Source of the DNA: Streptomyces sp. Tu 3180
GTDB taxonomy: Bacteria > Actinomycetota > Actinomycetes > Streptomycetales > Streptomycetaceae
Assembly (NCBI RefSeq): GCF_009852415.1
Contig: NZ_WOXS01000002.1
Coordinates: 2,192,501-2,256,500 of the forward strand
Length of the DNA stretch: 64,000 nt
Direction of reading: 5' to 3'
The notes under the pieces are model-generated. The model searched no databases, was not told where the DNA came from, and saw only the letters and a list, made by a program, of their open reading frames with translations. Of this stretch, positions 1-7,617 are shown one piece after another. Position numbers and translations under genes: made by a program. Each line of letters starts with the position of its first letter. Position 1 is the first letter of the stretch.

Positions 1-124
1 GGACGACGTCCTCGTTCAGGCCGCGGCGCGCCGACGCACCGGCCTCGTCACGGTCGGCCCAGCCGTATTCGTACTTGCCCAGACCCTCGAGCTCGGGGTG
101 GGCAGTCTCCGTGGGGAGAGTCAT
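1..124 (-). CDS. sufB: Fe-S cluster assembly protein SufB (N-terminal 41 residues only)
   Basis: The first 41 codons of SufB run off the left edge of the window. The visible protein starts MTLPTETAHPELEGLGKYEY and continues with GWADRDEAG, a start I recognise from actinobacterial SufB. SufB is a scaffold subunit of the SufBCD complex, which builds [Fe-S] clusters in the cytoplasm. Its ATG overlaps the sufR stop codon (ATGA), so the two are translationally coupled and transcribed from the sufR promoter. In Streptomyces sufD, sufC, sufS and sufU normally follow; they would lie beyond position 1. The call rests on the short N-terminus plus the SufR neighbour. Confidence 0.85.
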   Translation of the reverse strand, partial: MTLPTETAHPELEGLGKYEYGWADRDEAGASARRGLNEDVV

Positions 125-852
125 GCGGGGTTCCTCCCGGACGTGCTTGCAGATGCGTGGTGGGAAATCTTGGGGATGAACGTCGTGCAGACGCCGTCGC
201 CGTGCGCGATGGTCGCCAGCCGCTGTACGTGCGTACCGAGAAGCTCGGCGAAAAATTCCGTCTCGGCCTCGCACAGCTGCGGGAACTGTTCGGCGGCGTG
301 GGCGACCGGGCAGTGGTGCTGGCAGAGCTGCTCACCCCGCTGGGGGTGGGGCGCGCTGCGCGCCGTTGCAGCGTACCCGTCGGCGCTCAGGGCCCTGGCC
401 AGGGCTTCCGTCCGCTCCTCGGGGGCCGCGGCCTCGACCGCCTTGCGGTACGCGTCCGCCTGCGCGGCGATCCGGGCCCGGGCGAACGCGGCGATCGCCT
501 CGCTGCCGCCCTCCTGCTCGCCGATCCACCGCAGGGCGTCCACGGCGAGCTTGTCGTACGACTGGTCGAAGGCGTCCCGCCCGCAGTCGGTGAGGGCGAA
601 CACCTTGGCCGGGCGCCCGCGCGTACGCGCGCCGTAGACCCGTCGCTCGCGCGCCTCCACGACGTTGTCCGCGGTCAGCGCGTCCAGGTGCCGGCGTACG
701 GCCGCCTGGGTGAGCCCGAGTCGCTCGGCGAGCTCGGCGACGGTCGAGGGGCCGTGGTCCAGGATGGAGCGGGCGACCCGGTTGCGGGTGGACCGCTCAC
801 CGGTCGCCAGCTCCTCGCTGGGAGGCTCCGTTGATCGTGCGCCGTTTTTCAC
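121..852 (-). CDS. sufR: SufR, Fe-S cluster-sensing repressor of the suf operon
   Basis: This is a 243-residue winged-helix repressor of the DeoR/ArsR-like SufR family. The HTH spans about residues 33-62 (STVAELAERLGLTQAAVRRH). The C-terminal half carries the cluster-ligand pattern CQHHC...C at Cys177, Cys181 and Cys194, with a further Cys222. Family role: the holo form represses sufRBDCSU and loses DNA binding when the cluster is damaged or scarce. I chose GTG at 852, not the upstream GTG at 924. A perfect CAAC-N6-GTTG palindrome, the SufR site known from Streptomyces, begins on the first base of this codon, and a -35/-10-like pair (TTGCCC 883-888, AACAAT 859-864) would make the mRNA leaderless here. 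The extra 24 codons are low-complexity and would place the operator inside the gene. Confidence 0.88.
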   Translation of the reverse strand: MKNGARSTEPPSEELATGERSTRNRVARSILDHGPSTVAELAERLGLTQAAVRRHLDALTADNVVEARERRVYGARTRGRPAKVFALTDCGRDAFDQSYDKLAVDALRWIGEQEGGSEAIAAFARARIAAQADAYRKAVEAAAPEERTEALARALSADGYAATARSAPHPQRGEQLCQHHCPVAHAAEQFPQLCEAETEFFAELLGTHVQRLATIAHGDGVCTTFIPKISHHASASTSGRNPA

Positions 853-865
853 AACGCCATTGTTG
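852..865 (-). promoter_or_regulatory. SufR operator palindrome CAAC-N6-GTTG
   Basis: CAACGCCATTGTTG is a 14-nt site matching the CAAC-N6-GTTG element reported for SufR of Streptomyces avermitilis. It overlaps the presumed -10 box (859-864) and touches the GTG start of sufR, as expected for autorepression. Confidence 0.75.
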
Positions 866-924
866 CGTAATTCGTCCGAGCCGGGCAAGCCGCGCCCGGA
901 CGGCCCGAAGGTGCGCTGCGTCAC

Positions 925-938
925 TTAGGCAGACCTAA
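925..938. promoter_or_regulatory. TTAGG-N4-CCTAA inverted repeat upstream of sufR
   Basis: TTAGGCAGACCTAA is a perfect 5-bp-arm inverted repeat about 75 nt upstream of the presumed sufR transcription start. Its arms equal the ends of the actinobacterial DmdR/IdeR iron box (TTAGG...CCTAA), but the spacer is 4 nt instead of 9, so it is not a canonical iron box. It could serve sufR, the divergent exporter, or neither. Confidence 0.4.
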
Positions 939-1215
939 TCTGACCTGCGGAAACGATCTTTGATCGATCAGTCCGGCGGTGTCCGGCAGCGGCGTCCGGC
1001 GACGCGCGGACCGTGCCCGCGCCCCTCCGACCGGCCCTCCCGCCACCCGTGACGGCCTGCCCGCGCAGCCGCGCGGGCCCGGCGCGCGGCCGGGCCGGGG
1101 CGCGGCTGCTCCGGCCGGCGGACGCGGTGGCGCGCGCACGGCGGCGGCCGCAGGCGCACCGGTCCCGTACGGAGGAGTTCCGGCACCCTCCGGTCCGGGA
1201 CCCGGGCCGCCTCCC
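939..1215. other. Intergenic stretch between sufR and the divergent exporter
   Basis: This very GC-rich stretch has no supported gene. It contains a small GATCGATC palindrome near 962. Open frames here have arginine/proline-rich compositions typical of shadow frames and no convincing ribosome-binding site. Confidence 0.5.
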
Positions 1216-1221
1216 TAGACT
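1216..1221 (+). promoter_or_regulatory. -10 box of a probable leaderless promoter for the exporter ATPase
   Basis: TAGACT lies 8 nt before the ATG at 1230 and fits the Streptomyces -10 pattern TAnnnT. No Shine-Dalgarno sequence is present between them, so a leaderless or near-leaderless mRNA is likely. The -35 is weak. Confidence 0.4.
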
Positions 1222-1229
1222 CGTGACCC

Positions 1230-2153
1230 ATGCGAAGTGAGCCCGTGGTCCAGGTCCAGGCCCTGGTGAAGCGGTACGGAACGAAGACCGCGGTGGACGG
1301 CCTCGACCTGGTGGCCCGGCAGGGCGTGACCGCCGTGCTCGGCCCCAACGGGGCGGGCAAGACGACCACGGTCGAGACCTGCGAGGGGTACCGGCGGCCG
1401 GACTCCGGCACGGTGCGCGTGCTGGGCCTCGACCCGGTGCGGGACTCCGCGGCACTGCGGCCCCGGGTCGGCGTGATGCTCCAGTCCGGCGGCGTCTACT
1501 CGGGCGCGCGGGCGGACGAGATGCTCCGGCACGTGGCGAAGCTGCACGCGCACCCGCTGGACGTGGACGCGCTGATCGAGCGGCTCGGGCTCGGCTCCTG
1601 CGGCCGCACGGCCTACCGGCGGCTCTCCGGGGGCCAGCAGCAGCGGCTCGCGCTGGCGATGGCCGTGGTCGGGCGCCCCGAGCTGGTGTTCCTGGACGAA
1701 CCGACGGCCGGCCTCGACCCGCAGGCCCGCCGCGCCACCTGGGACCTCGTGAGGGACCTGCGCGCCGACGGCGTCTCCGTCATCCTCACCACCCACTACA
1801 TGGACGAGGCCGAGCAGCTCGCCGACGACGTCGCGATCATCGACGCCGGCCGGGTCATCGCCCAGGGCTCCCCCGAGGAGCTGTGCCGGGGCGGCGCCGA
1901 GAACACGCTCCGCTTCACGGGCCGCCCCGGCCTGGACGTGGCCTCGCTGCTCAAGGCCCTGCCCGCCGACTCCTCGGCCGACGAGCCGGCACCGGGCTCC
2001 TACCGGGTCGTCGGCAAGATGGATCCGGAACTGCTCGCCACGGTCACCTCCTGGTGCGCCCAGCACGGGGTGATGCCGGACCGGATCTCGGTGGAGCGGC
2101 ACACCCTCGAAGACGTGTTCCTGGAGCTCACGGGCAAGGAGTTGCGCTCATGA
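1230..2153 (+). CDS. ABC-2 type exporter, ATP-binding subunit
   Basis: This 307-residue cytoplasmic ATPase energises the permease encoded next to it. Walker A is GPNGAGKTT (38-46), the Q-loop is near Gln85, the signature is LSGGQQQR (132-139), Walker B is LVFLDEP (152-158) and the switch His is His189 in TTHYMDEAE. The DrrA/CcmA-like type with a C-terminal extension after the nucleotide-binding domain usually exports drugs, lipids or other hydrophobic compounds. Its stop overlaps the permease start (ATGA). It is transcribed divergently from sufR and lies upstream of ctaA, so a link to heme or respiration is possible but not shown. The substrate is unknown. Confidence 0.92.
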   Translation: MRSEPVVQVQALVKRYGTKTAVDGLDLVARQGVTAVLGPNGAGKTTTVETCEGYRRPDSGTVRVLGLDPVRDSAALRPRVGVMLQSGGVYSGARADEMLRHVAKLHAHPLDVDALIERLGLGSCGRTAYRRLSGGQQQRLALAMAVVGRPELVFLDEPTAGLDPQARRATWDLVRDLRADGVSVILTTHYMDEAEQLADDVAIIDAGRVIAQGSPEELCRGGAENTLRFTGRPGLDVASLLKALPADSSADEPAPGSYRVVGKMDPELLATVTSWCAQHGVMPDRISVERHTLEDVFLELTGKELRS

Positions 2154-2920
2154 CGGCCACCGGCGCCTACACACCGAAGCCGGGCGCGGCCCCGCTCCCC
2201 CGCATGATCGCCGCTCAGGCCGCCCTCGAGACGAGGATGCTGCTGCGCAACGGCGAGCAGCTGCTGCTGACGGTGATCATCCCCACCCTGCTGCTGGTGC
2301 TGTTCAGCACCGTGGACGTCGTGGACACCGGCGAGGGCGAGACGGTGGACTTCCTCGCTCCGGGCGTCCTCGCGCTCGCCGTGATGTCGACGGCGTTCAC
2401 CGGGCAGGCCATCGCGACCGGTTTCGAGCGCCGCTACGGGGTGCTGAAGCGGCTGGCCTCCTCACCGCTGCCGCGCTGGGGCCTGATGACCGCGAAGACG
2501 CTGTCCGTGCTGGTCACCGAGGTCCTCCAGGTGCTCCTGGTCACGGCGATCGCCCTCGCGCTCGGCTGGTCGCCGCGGGGCAACCCGCTCGCGGTGCTCC
2601 TGCTGCTGGTGCTGGGCACGGCCGCCTTCTCCGGGCTCGGCCTGCTGATGGCGGGCACCCTGAGGGCCGAGGCGACGCTCGCCGCCGCCAACCTGGTGTT
2701 CCTGCTGCTGCTCGTCGGCGGCGGGGTGGTCGTGCCGCTGGACAGGTTCCCGGACGCGGCCCAGGCCGTGCTCGGCCTGCTGCCGATCTCCGCGCTGTCG
2801 GAAGGGCTGCGGGACGTGCTCCGGCACGGGGCCGGGATGCCGTGGGACGACCTCGGGATCCTCGCCGTCTGGGCGGTCGCGGGTCTCGCGGCGGCCGGGA
2901 AGTTCTTCCGCTGGGAGTAG
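2150..2920 (+). CDS. ABC-2 type exporter, permease subunit
   Basis: This 256-residue integral membrane protein has about six transmembrane segments: a first hydrophobic stretch near residues 38-52 (LLLTVIIPTLLLVLF), then clusters around 75-95, 110-145, 145-170, 180-205 and 235-250. It matches the ABC-2 permease fold, including the FERRYGVLKRLASSPLP segment between the second and third helices that is typical of the family. The ATG at 2150 overlaps the ATPase stop, so the pair is co-translated as one transporter. The stop lies only 4 nt before the upstream ctaA start, so ctaA may be partly co-transcribed. The substrate is unknown. Confidence 0.9.
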   Translation: MTATGAYTPKPGAAPLPRMIAAQAALETRMLLRNGEQLLLTVIIPTLLLVLFSTVDVVDTGEGETVDFLAPGVLALAVMSTAFTGQAIATGFERRYGVLKRLASSPLPRWGLMTAKTLSVLVTEVLQVLLVTAIALALGWSPRGNPLAVLLLLVLGTAAFSGLGLLMAGTLRAEATLAAANLVFLLLLVGGGVVVPLDRFPDAAQAVLGLLPISALSEGLRDVLRHGAGMPWDDLGILAVWAVAGLAAAGKFFRWE

Positions 2921-2924
2921 GGGC

Positions 2925-4004
2925 ATGACCGAGACGGACCCTCGTGAAAGCGTGCACAAGCGGCCGCCTACGATGGGACGCGTGCCAAACGTGACCCGCG
3001 CCGACGCCCAGGCGGCCGTGCGCAACCCGCTCGCCCTCATCGCCGCACGCTGGACCCCGGATCCCCGGACGGTCCGGCGGGCGGCCCTCGCCGCGCTCGT
3101 CATGTCGGTGGTCATCGTGGTCACCGGCGGCGCCGTGCGGCTGACCGGCTCGGGCCTGGGCTGCCCGACCTGGCCCAAGTGCACCGAGGACTCGCTCACC
3201 ACGACCAGCGAGATGGGCCTGCACGGCGTCATCGAGTTCGGCAACCGCCTGCTGACCTACGTGCTGTGCGCGGCGGTCGGCTGGGCGATCATCGCCGCGC
3301 GCTCCGAGAAGCCCTACCGGCGCGGTCTCACCCGGCTGGGCTGGGCGCAGTTCTGGATCGTCATGGGCAACGCGATCCTCGGCGGCATCGTGGTCCTCGT
3401 CGGCCTGAACCCGTACACGGTCGCGGCGCACTTCCTGCTCTCCTCGGCGCTGATCGCGGTCGCCGCGGTGATGTGGCAGCGCACCCGCGAGGGCGACGCC
3501 CCGCCGCGTCCGCTGGTCGGCAGGGCCGTGCAGCAGCTGGTGTGGTTCCTGGTGGCCGCGTCCGTGCTGCTGATCGCGGTCGGCACGGTGGTGACCGGCG
3601 CGGGCCCGCACGCGGGCGACTCCAGCGAGGTCCCGCGGATGCCGGTCGACTGGGAGACGGTGAGCAAGGTGCACGCCGTGCTGGCGTGGATCGTGGTGAC
3701 GCTGACGTTCGCCCTGTGGTTCGTCCTCAAGGCCGTCGACGCCCCCAGGGGCCCGCTGGACCGCACCCGCGAGCTGTTCCTGATCCTGCTCGCGCAGGGT
3801 CTGATCGGTTACGTGCAGTACTTCACGGACCTGCCCGAGGTCCTGGTCGGCCTGCACATGTTCGGCTCGTGCGTGATGTGGATCTGGGTGATCCGGGTCC
3901 TGCTGTCGCTGCGCGAGCGCCCGGAGGCGGCCGTACCCGACCTGGCGGCTCCGGCGGCTCAGCCCTCCCGCGCGACGAGCGCGTCGATCGCCGCTCCCAG
4001 GTAG
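2925..4004 (+). CDS. ctaA: Heme A synthase (COX15/CtaA family)
   Basis: CtaA oxidises the C8 methyl of heme O to a formyl group, giving heme A for aa3 cytochrome oxidase. This 359-residue protein has eight predicted helices, with the conserved extracytoplasmic cysteine pair CPTWPKC (Cys80/Cys86) and histidines in LHGVIEFGN, AAHFLL, SKVHAVL and GLHMFGS that fit the heme ligands. Two starts are credible. ATG 2925 follows GGAG with good spacing. GTG 2982 (VPNVTRADAQ) lies exactly 7 nt after TACGAT (2969-2974), as in a leaderless promoter. ctaB, for the preceding step, is 3 kb away on the other strand. The 3' end overlaps a convergent gene by 46 bp. Confidence 0.93.
   Translation: MTETDPRESVHKRPPTMGRVPNVTRADAQAAVRNPLALIAARWTPDPRTVRRAALAALVMSVVIVVTGGAVRLTGSGLGCPTWPKCTEDSLTTTSEMGLHGVIEFGNRLLTYVLCAAVGWAIIAARSEKPYRRGLTRLGWAQFWIVMGNAILGGIVVLVGLNPYTVAAHFLLSSALIAVAAVMWQRTREGDAPPRPLVGRAVQQLVWFLVAASVLLIAVGTVVTGAGPHAGDSSEVPRMPVDWETVSKVHAVLAWIVVTLTFALWFVLKAVDAPRGPLDRTRELFLILLAQGLIGYVQYFTDLPEVLVGLHMFGSCVMWIWVIRVLLSLRERPEAAVPDLAAPAAQPSRATSASIAAPR
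2969..2974 (+). promoter_or_regulatory. Possible internal -10 box for leaderless ctaA
   Basis: TACGAT is followed by 7 nt and then GTG 2982. The same TAnnnT-N7-start geometry is seen in front of several other genes here. If used, ctaA would be expressed independently of the exporter genes and would be 340 residues long. Confidence 0.4.
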
Positions 4005-4696
4005 TCCCGGGTCAGCCGGGCCCGGCGCGCGGTCCACCCCTCGGCCGGTGGCGCGGGATCGCCGTAGCGCCTGCTCCTGACGTCCTCGACGACCTCGGCG
4101 GGCGCGCCGAGGCCGGGCAGTGCCTCCAGGGCCTCCCGCTTGGAGATCAGCCGGCCCGCGCGCAGGGTGACGGTGGCGCGCGCGAAGGTCAGCAGGCCCA
4201 GGTCGACCCACACGTCCCGCTCCCAGAGAGCGGCCCGGTCCACCGCCGGCCGCCAGAAGTCGCGCTGGTCGCGCACCACGAACGCGGCGAGTTCGCCGTC
4301 CGGCACCGGCGGCAGCACGTCCGCGGGCGGCGCCCCGTGCAGGACGCGCCCGAAGGTGTGCAGCTCGGTCCGGGTGACCGGGGTGACCGGCCGTGCGAAC
4401 AGCTGCTCGTGCGCCCAGGTGAGGTGGCGCCGCTCGGCGCCCGCCGCGGTGTCCGGCGTCAGGTAGGTGCAGTGCAGCCGGTCGACGAGCGGCTCGGCCC
4501 GCAGCCGGGCGTGCAGCAGCGCCACCCGCCACACCGTCCGGGCCGTGATCGGGTGGTCCAGGACCGCGATCAGGTCCAGGTCGCTGCGGCCCTCCCGGTA
4601 GTCGCCGCCGGCCAGTGAGCCGTGCGCCCAGACGGCGACGGGGGCGAGCGGCGCGAGGCCGGTGAGGAAGCGGTCGAGCAGGGTGTCGGTCGGCAT
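3959..4696 (-). CDS. Nucleotidyltransferase-domain protein (aminoglycoside adenylyltransferase-like)
   Basis: This 245-residue protein has an N-terminal nucleotidyltransferase fold. HGSLAGGDYREGRSDLDL (residues 25-42) is the classic GS...DxD motif with metal-binding Asp39 and Asp41. The all-helical remainder resembles the C-terminal domain of aminoglycoside 3''/9-adenylyltransferases. It may transfer a nucleotide to a small molecule or a protein, but no substrate can be read from the sequence. It overlaps the end of ctaA by 46 bp, tail to tail. No partner antitoxin is adjacent, so I do not call it a MNT/HEPN module. Confidence 0.75.
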   Translation of the reverse strand: MPTDTLLDRFLTGLAPLAPVAVWAHGSLAGGDYREGRSDLDLIAVLDHPITARTVWRVALLHARLRAEPLVDRLHCTYLTPDTAAGAERRHLTWAHEQLFARPVTPVTRTELHTFGRVLHGAPPADVLPPVPDGELAAFVVRDQRDFWRPAVDRAALWERDVWVDLGLLTFARATVTLRAGRLISKREALEALPGLGAPAEVVEDVRSRRYGDPAPPAEGWTARRARLTRDYLGAAIDALVAREG

Positions 4697-4714
4697 ACGA
4701 CCGGTCTTCCCGCT

Positions 4715-5821
4715 TCACTCCAGCCCGTACACCCGGCCCGCGTTGCCCGAGGCGATCATTCCGGCCACCCGCCGGGCGTCCGCCGGTGCCCACGCGCCCT
4801 CCGCCACCCAGGTGCCGAGCACCCGGCCGAGCGCCTCGCGGAACAGCCGGGCGCCGACGACGTGCAGCTCGGGCAGGCCCCGGGCGCCGGTGGAGAAGAG
4901 GATCTTGCCGAAGGGGGCGAGTTCCAGGATCTCCGCGAGGACGGTCGCCGCGCGGGCGCCGGTGCGCACCAGGGCGGCGCCGGAGTCGGCGTAGACGTGC
5001 GGGAAGACGCCGGCGAGGTGGGCGGCGTGGCGGTGGTAGGGGTAGCCGTGCAGCAGCACGAGGTCGGTGCCCAGCCCGGCGGTGGCCCGGACGAAGTCGG
5101 TCAGCAGCACGGGGTCGGTGCGGTCGACGCGGGCGCCCGGCGCGCCGAGCCCCGCGTGCAGCTGCAGGGGGCGGCCCGAGGCGACGGCGATCCACAGCAG
5201 GTGGCGCAGCAGCACCGGGTCGCTCAGCTCGTCCCCGACCCGGCGAGCGGCCAGCCAGCGTCCGGCCGCGCCGCGCACCTCCCCCGGCCCGGGCGGCTCG
5301 GGGGCGAGGGCCGGCCCGTGCCGCGGGCCGGCGACGGAGGTGAAGGCGACGGCGTGCGCGGCGGCGGCGTGCACGGACTCGGCGAGGTTGGCGAGGAAGG
5401 ACTCGGCCGTGCCGGAGGTGTCGGCGACCTGCTCGGCCAGCTGCTCCAGGCGGACGACCTCGTGGGCCTCGGCGCCGGCGGCCGTGGCCAGCTCGGCGTG
5501 CCCGGTGAGGTCGCCGGGCAGCCCCGTGTCGACCAGGTAGGTGGTGATGCCGCTGCCCCGCAGCAGCCGGCGCCCCGCCTCGATCGCGCCCAGTTCGCGG
5601 CGCCGGGCGAGGTACCTCGCGGGCGGGCAGTGCGGCTCCAGGCCCAGCAGGGGCGGGCACCAGCGGCGCACGGCGAACCCGGTCTGGGTGTCGAAGAGGG
5701 TGGTGCCGGGGGCGGGCGGGCCCTCGGTGCGGGCCAGCTGGGCCTCGAAGGTGCCGAGGCCCAGCTCGGTGCGCAGTACGCCGTGGCAGTACTGGTCCAC
5801 GAGGGACGGCGGGTCGATCAT
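4715..5821 (-). CDS. Amidohydrolase-superfamily protein
   Basis: This 368-residue cytoplasmic protein has no signal peptide. It looks like an amidohydrolase-2 (TIM barrel) member: VDQYCHGVL at residues 8-16 sits where the first metal motif normally is, LQLHAG (about 219-224) and LLHGYPYHRH (about 257-266) carry the strand-end histidines, and ILFSTGARGLPELH (about 308-321) occupies the last catalytic strand. The first motif is HG rather than the usual HxH, so metal binding may be altered. Glutamine synthetase-linked and uronate-isomerase-like members share this layout. The substrate is unknown. It may share a transcript with the small gene upstream (gap 79 bp). Confidence 0.7.
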   Translation of the reverse strand: MIDPPSLVDQYCHGVLRTELGLGTFEAQLARTEGPPAPGTTLFDTQTGFAVRRWCPPLLGLEPHCPPARYLARRRELGAIEAGRRLLRGSGITTYLVDTGLPGDLTGHAELATAAGAEAHEVVRLEQLAEQVADTSGTAESFLANLAESVHAAAAHAVAFTSVAGPRHGPALAPEPPGPGEVRGAAGRWLAARRVGDELSDPVLLRHLLWIAVASGRPLQLHAGLGAPGARVDRTDPVLLTDFVRATAGLGTDLVLLHGYPYHRHAAHLAGVFPHVYADSGAALVRTGARAATVLAEILELAPFGKILFSTGARGLPELHVVGARLFREALGRVLGTWVAEGAWAPADARRVAGMIASGNAGRVYGLE

Positions 5822-5900
5822 CCGGGGCTCCCCGTGTGGACGCTGTGCTGCCTACAGGTCCTAACGGGTGAACCGGTGAGTAGGTGTTGGGGTCGGCCGG

Positions 5901-6233
5901 TCAGCCGTTGGACGGGCCGCCCACCTGGATGCCCGCCATGCGGCTCCACTCGTACGGACCGGTCCTGACCTTGGCCGCGAACTCGCCGTCGAAGTTCTCG
6001 TGGGCGGTGATCCCCGCCTTCTCCACCGCCCGCTCGGCGATCGCGTAGGAGGGCGCGACCAGGTCGCCCCAGCCGCCGTCCTCACCGACGAGCACGATCC
6101 GGGCGCCGCGCCGGCCGAGGTACGCGACCTGTCCCTCGGCACCGCCGTGCGCCTTGGCGAAGCTGCTGATCTGCTGGGCGAGCCGGGCCGCCTTCTGCTC
6201 GGCCTTCGGGTCCACCGCTTGCGTGTCTGCCAT
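5901..6233 (-). CDS. Conserved hypothetical protein, 110 residues
   Basis: This is a small soluble protein beginning MADTQAVDPKAEQKAARLAQQ. The N-terminal 35 residues are a charged, probably helical segment rich in Ala, Gln and Lys. The rest alternates beta-like stretches (GARIVLVGEDGGWGDL) with a charged tail. No catalytic motif is visible. It has a good ATG and ends 79 bp before the amidohydrolase. I recognise it only as a protein commonly found beside ctaB in Streptomyces, and I assign no function. Confidence 0.7.
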   Translation of the reverse strand: MADTQAVDPKAEQKAARLAQQISSFAKAHGGAEGQVAYLGRRGARIVLVGEDGGWGDLVAPSYAIAERAVEKAGITAHENFDGEFAAKVRTGPYEWSRMAGIQVGGPSNG

Positions 6234-6266
6234 GACCAGGATGCTACCGATGGGTAGGGCGAACGG

Positions 6267-6310
6267 CGACGGGCGGGGTCCGTGGCCTTGGCCACGGACC
6301 CCGCCCGTCG
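6267..6310 (-). terminator. Terminator of ctaB: perfect 21-bp stem
   Basis: The arms 6267-6287 and 6290-6310 are perfectly complementary across a TT loop. The hairpin lies just past the ctaB stop at 6327. There is no U-tract, as is usual for Streptomyces terminators. Confidence 0.85.
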
Positions 6311-6326
6311 GACGTCCCGGAGGCGG

Positions 6327-7274
6327 CTACCGCAGGAAGGGGTCCACCGCCACCGCCACGAAGAGCAGCGACACATAGGTGATGGACCAGTGGAACAGGC
6401 GCATCTCCTTGAGCTTGGCGCCGGTCACCTCGGCCTTCGCCCTGTTCTGCAGCGCGTGCGCCTCCCACAGCCACCAGCCGCCCGCGGCCAGCGCGACCAG
6501 CGTGTAGAACCAGCCGGTGTAGCCGAGCGGGGTCAGCAGCAGCGAGACCGCGACCATCACCCAGCTGTAGATCACGATCTGCCTGGCGACCGTCTTGTTG
6601 CCGGCGATGACCGGCAGCATCGGCACGCCCACGCGCGCGTAGTCGTCCTTCACCTTCATCGACAGCGGCCAGTAGTGCGGCGGCGTCCAGAAGAAGATGA
6701 CCATGAAGAGGACGACCGGGGCCCACGACAGCGAGTTCGTCACCGCCGTCCAGCCGATCAGGACCGGCATGCAGCCGGCGATGCCGCCCCACACGATGTT
6801 CTGCGACGTGCGCCGCTTGAGGATCATCGTGTAGACGACGACGTAGAAGAGGAGCGCGCCGAGGGCGAGCCAGGCCGACAGCCAGTTGACGGTGAGGCCG
6901 AACAGCAGCGTCGAGACGACCGCCAGGGTGATGCCGAAGGCCAGGCACTCGCGCGGGCCGACCATGCCGGTCACCAGCGGACGCCGGGAGGTGCGGTCCA
7001 TCAGCGCGTCGATGTCGCGGTCGATGTACATGTTGAGCGCGTTGGCGCCGCCCGCGGACAGGTAGCCGCCGACACAGGTCAGCAGCACCAGCTTCAGGTC
7101 GGGCACGCCCTGCTGCGCCAGGAACATCACCGGGACGGTGGTGATGAGCAGCAGCTCGATGATCCGCGGCTTGGTGAGAGCCACGAACGCCATGACACGT
7201 GCCCCGAACGGCCGATGGGCCGGGCTCTGGCTCGTCCCGAGCATTCCCGCTGGACGGGATTCAACGGCCGTCAC
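6327..7274 (-). CDS. ctaB: Protoheme IX farnesyltransferase (heme O synthase)
   Basis: CtaB attaches a farnesyl group to heme B to give heme O, the substrate of CtaA. This polytopic UbiA-superfamily membrane protein has 315 residues. The first Asp-rich motif is [19 protein letters not shown] (81-99), and the second region is [18 protein letters not shown] chose GTG 7274 ([10 protein letters not shown]), preceded by AGGGG at 5-nt spacing. The in-frame ATG at 7373 would add 33 residues with no membrane or family character. It is divergent from tkt and ends in a very strong terminator. Confidence 0.93.
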   Translation of the reverse strand: MTAVESRPAGMLGTSQSPAHRPFGARVMAFVALTKPRIIELLLITTVPVMFLAQQGVPDLKLVLLTCVGGYLSAGGANALNMYIDRDIDALMDRTSRRPLVTGMVGPRECLAFGITLAVVSTLLFGLTVNWLSAWLALGALLFYVVVYTMILKRRTSQNIVWGGIAGCMPVLIGWTAVTNSLSWAPVVLFMVIFFWTPPHYWPLSMKVKDDYARVGVPMLPVIAGNKTVARQIVIYSWVMVAVSLLLTPLGYTGWFYTLVALAAGGWWLWEAHALQNRAKAEVTGAKLKEMRLFHWSITYVSLLFVAVAVDPFLR

Positions 7275-7617
7275 GCACACCCCTACAGAGATCCCAGCAA
7301 GCCCCCGCACGGGAAACGGCGGTAAGGGCTCGCGCGTACCACGCCACTGTAGACGTTGCCCAGACCCGGGCATTCGCGGGGGTCCGATCGTGTTGGACGG
7401 CGCCCTCCGAGGTGCGTGTCCGAGCTCGATTGAGCACCCGGATGAGCGGCCCCGTATTCATCTGCCGAATACGCGAACGACCCAGTCAGGAGGCGGATGC
7501 GCGGGAGTGCCCACAGTCTGGAACGACTCGAAAAAACGCACGTCCTACGGGGGTAGGCTCGACCTCGCCGGTGGGCATCGCCGGCACCCGACATGTGGAG
7601 AGGAGCCCTGACTCAGG
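7275..7617. other. Divergent control region ctaB / tkt operon
   Basis: This 343-bp region has no supported gene. Besides the palindrome at 7453-7473 it holds TAGGCT (7554-7559), the best -10 candidate for tkt, next to an A-rich run (GAAAAAAC, about 7530-7537) unusual for this genome. A GGAGAGGAG ribosome-binding sequence lies before the tkt GTG. Confidence 0.5.
7453..7473. promoter_or_regulatory. CGTATTC-N7-GAATACG inverted repeat between ctaB and tkt
   Basis: Perfect 7-bp arms (7453-7459 and 7467-7473) are separated by ATCTGCC. The site lies 145 nt upstream of the tkt start and about 180 nt upstream of the ctaB start. It is AT-rich against a GC-rich background, which suggests an operator. 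The binding protein is unknown. Confidence 0.45.

Noticed and set aside
3959..4696. MNT/HEPN toxin-antitoxin module
   Set aside because: The nucleotidyltransferase is longer than MNT antitoxins and there is no HEPN gene next to it.
2541..5660. Very long open frame (over 1000 codons) on the minus strand opposite the exporter and ctaA
   Set aside because: Its composition is dominated by Arg, Ala, Gly and Pro, it runs antisense to clearly conserved genes, and it has no ribosome-binding site. It is a typical GC-driven shadow frame.
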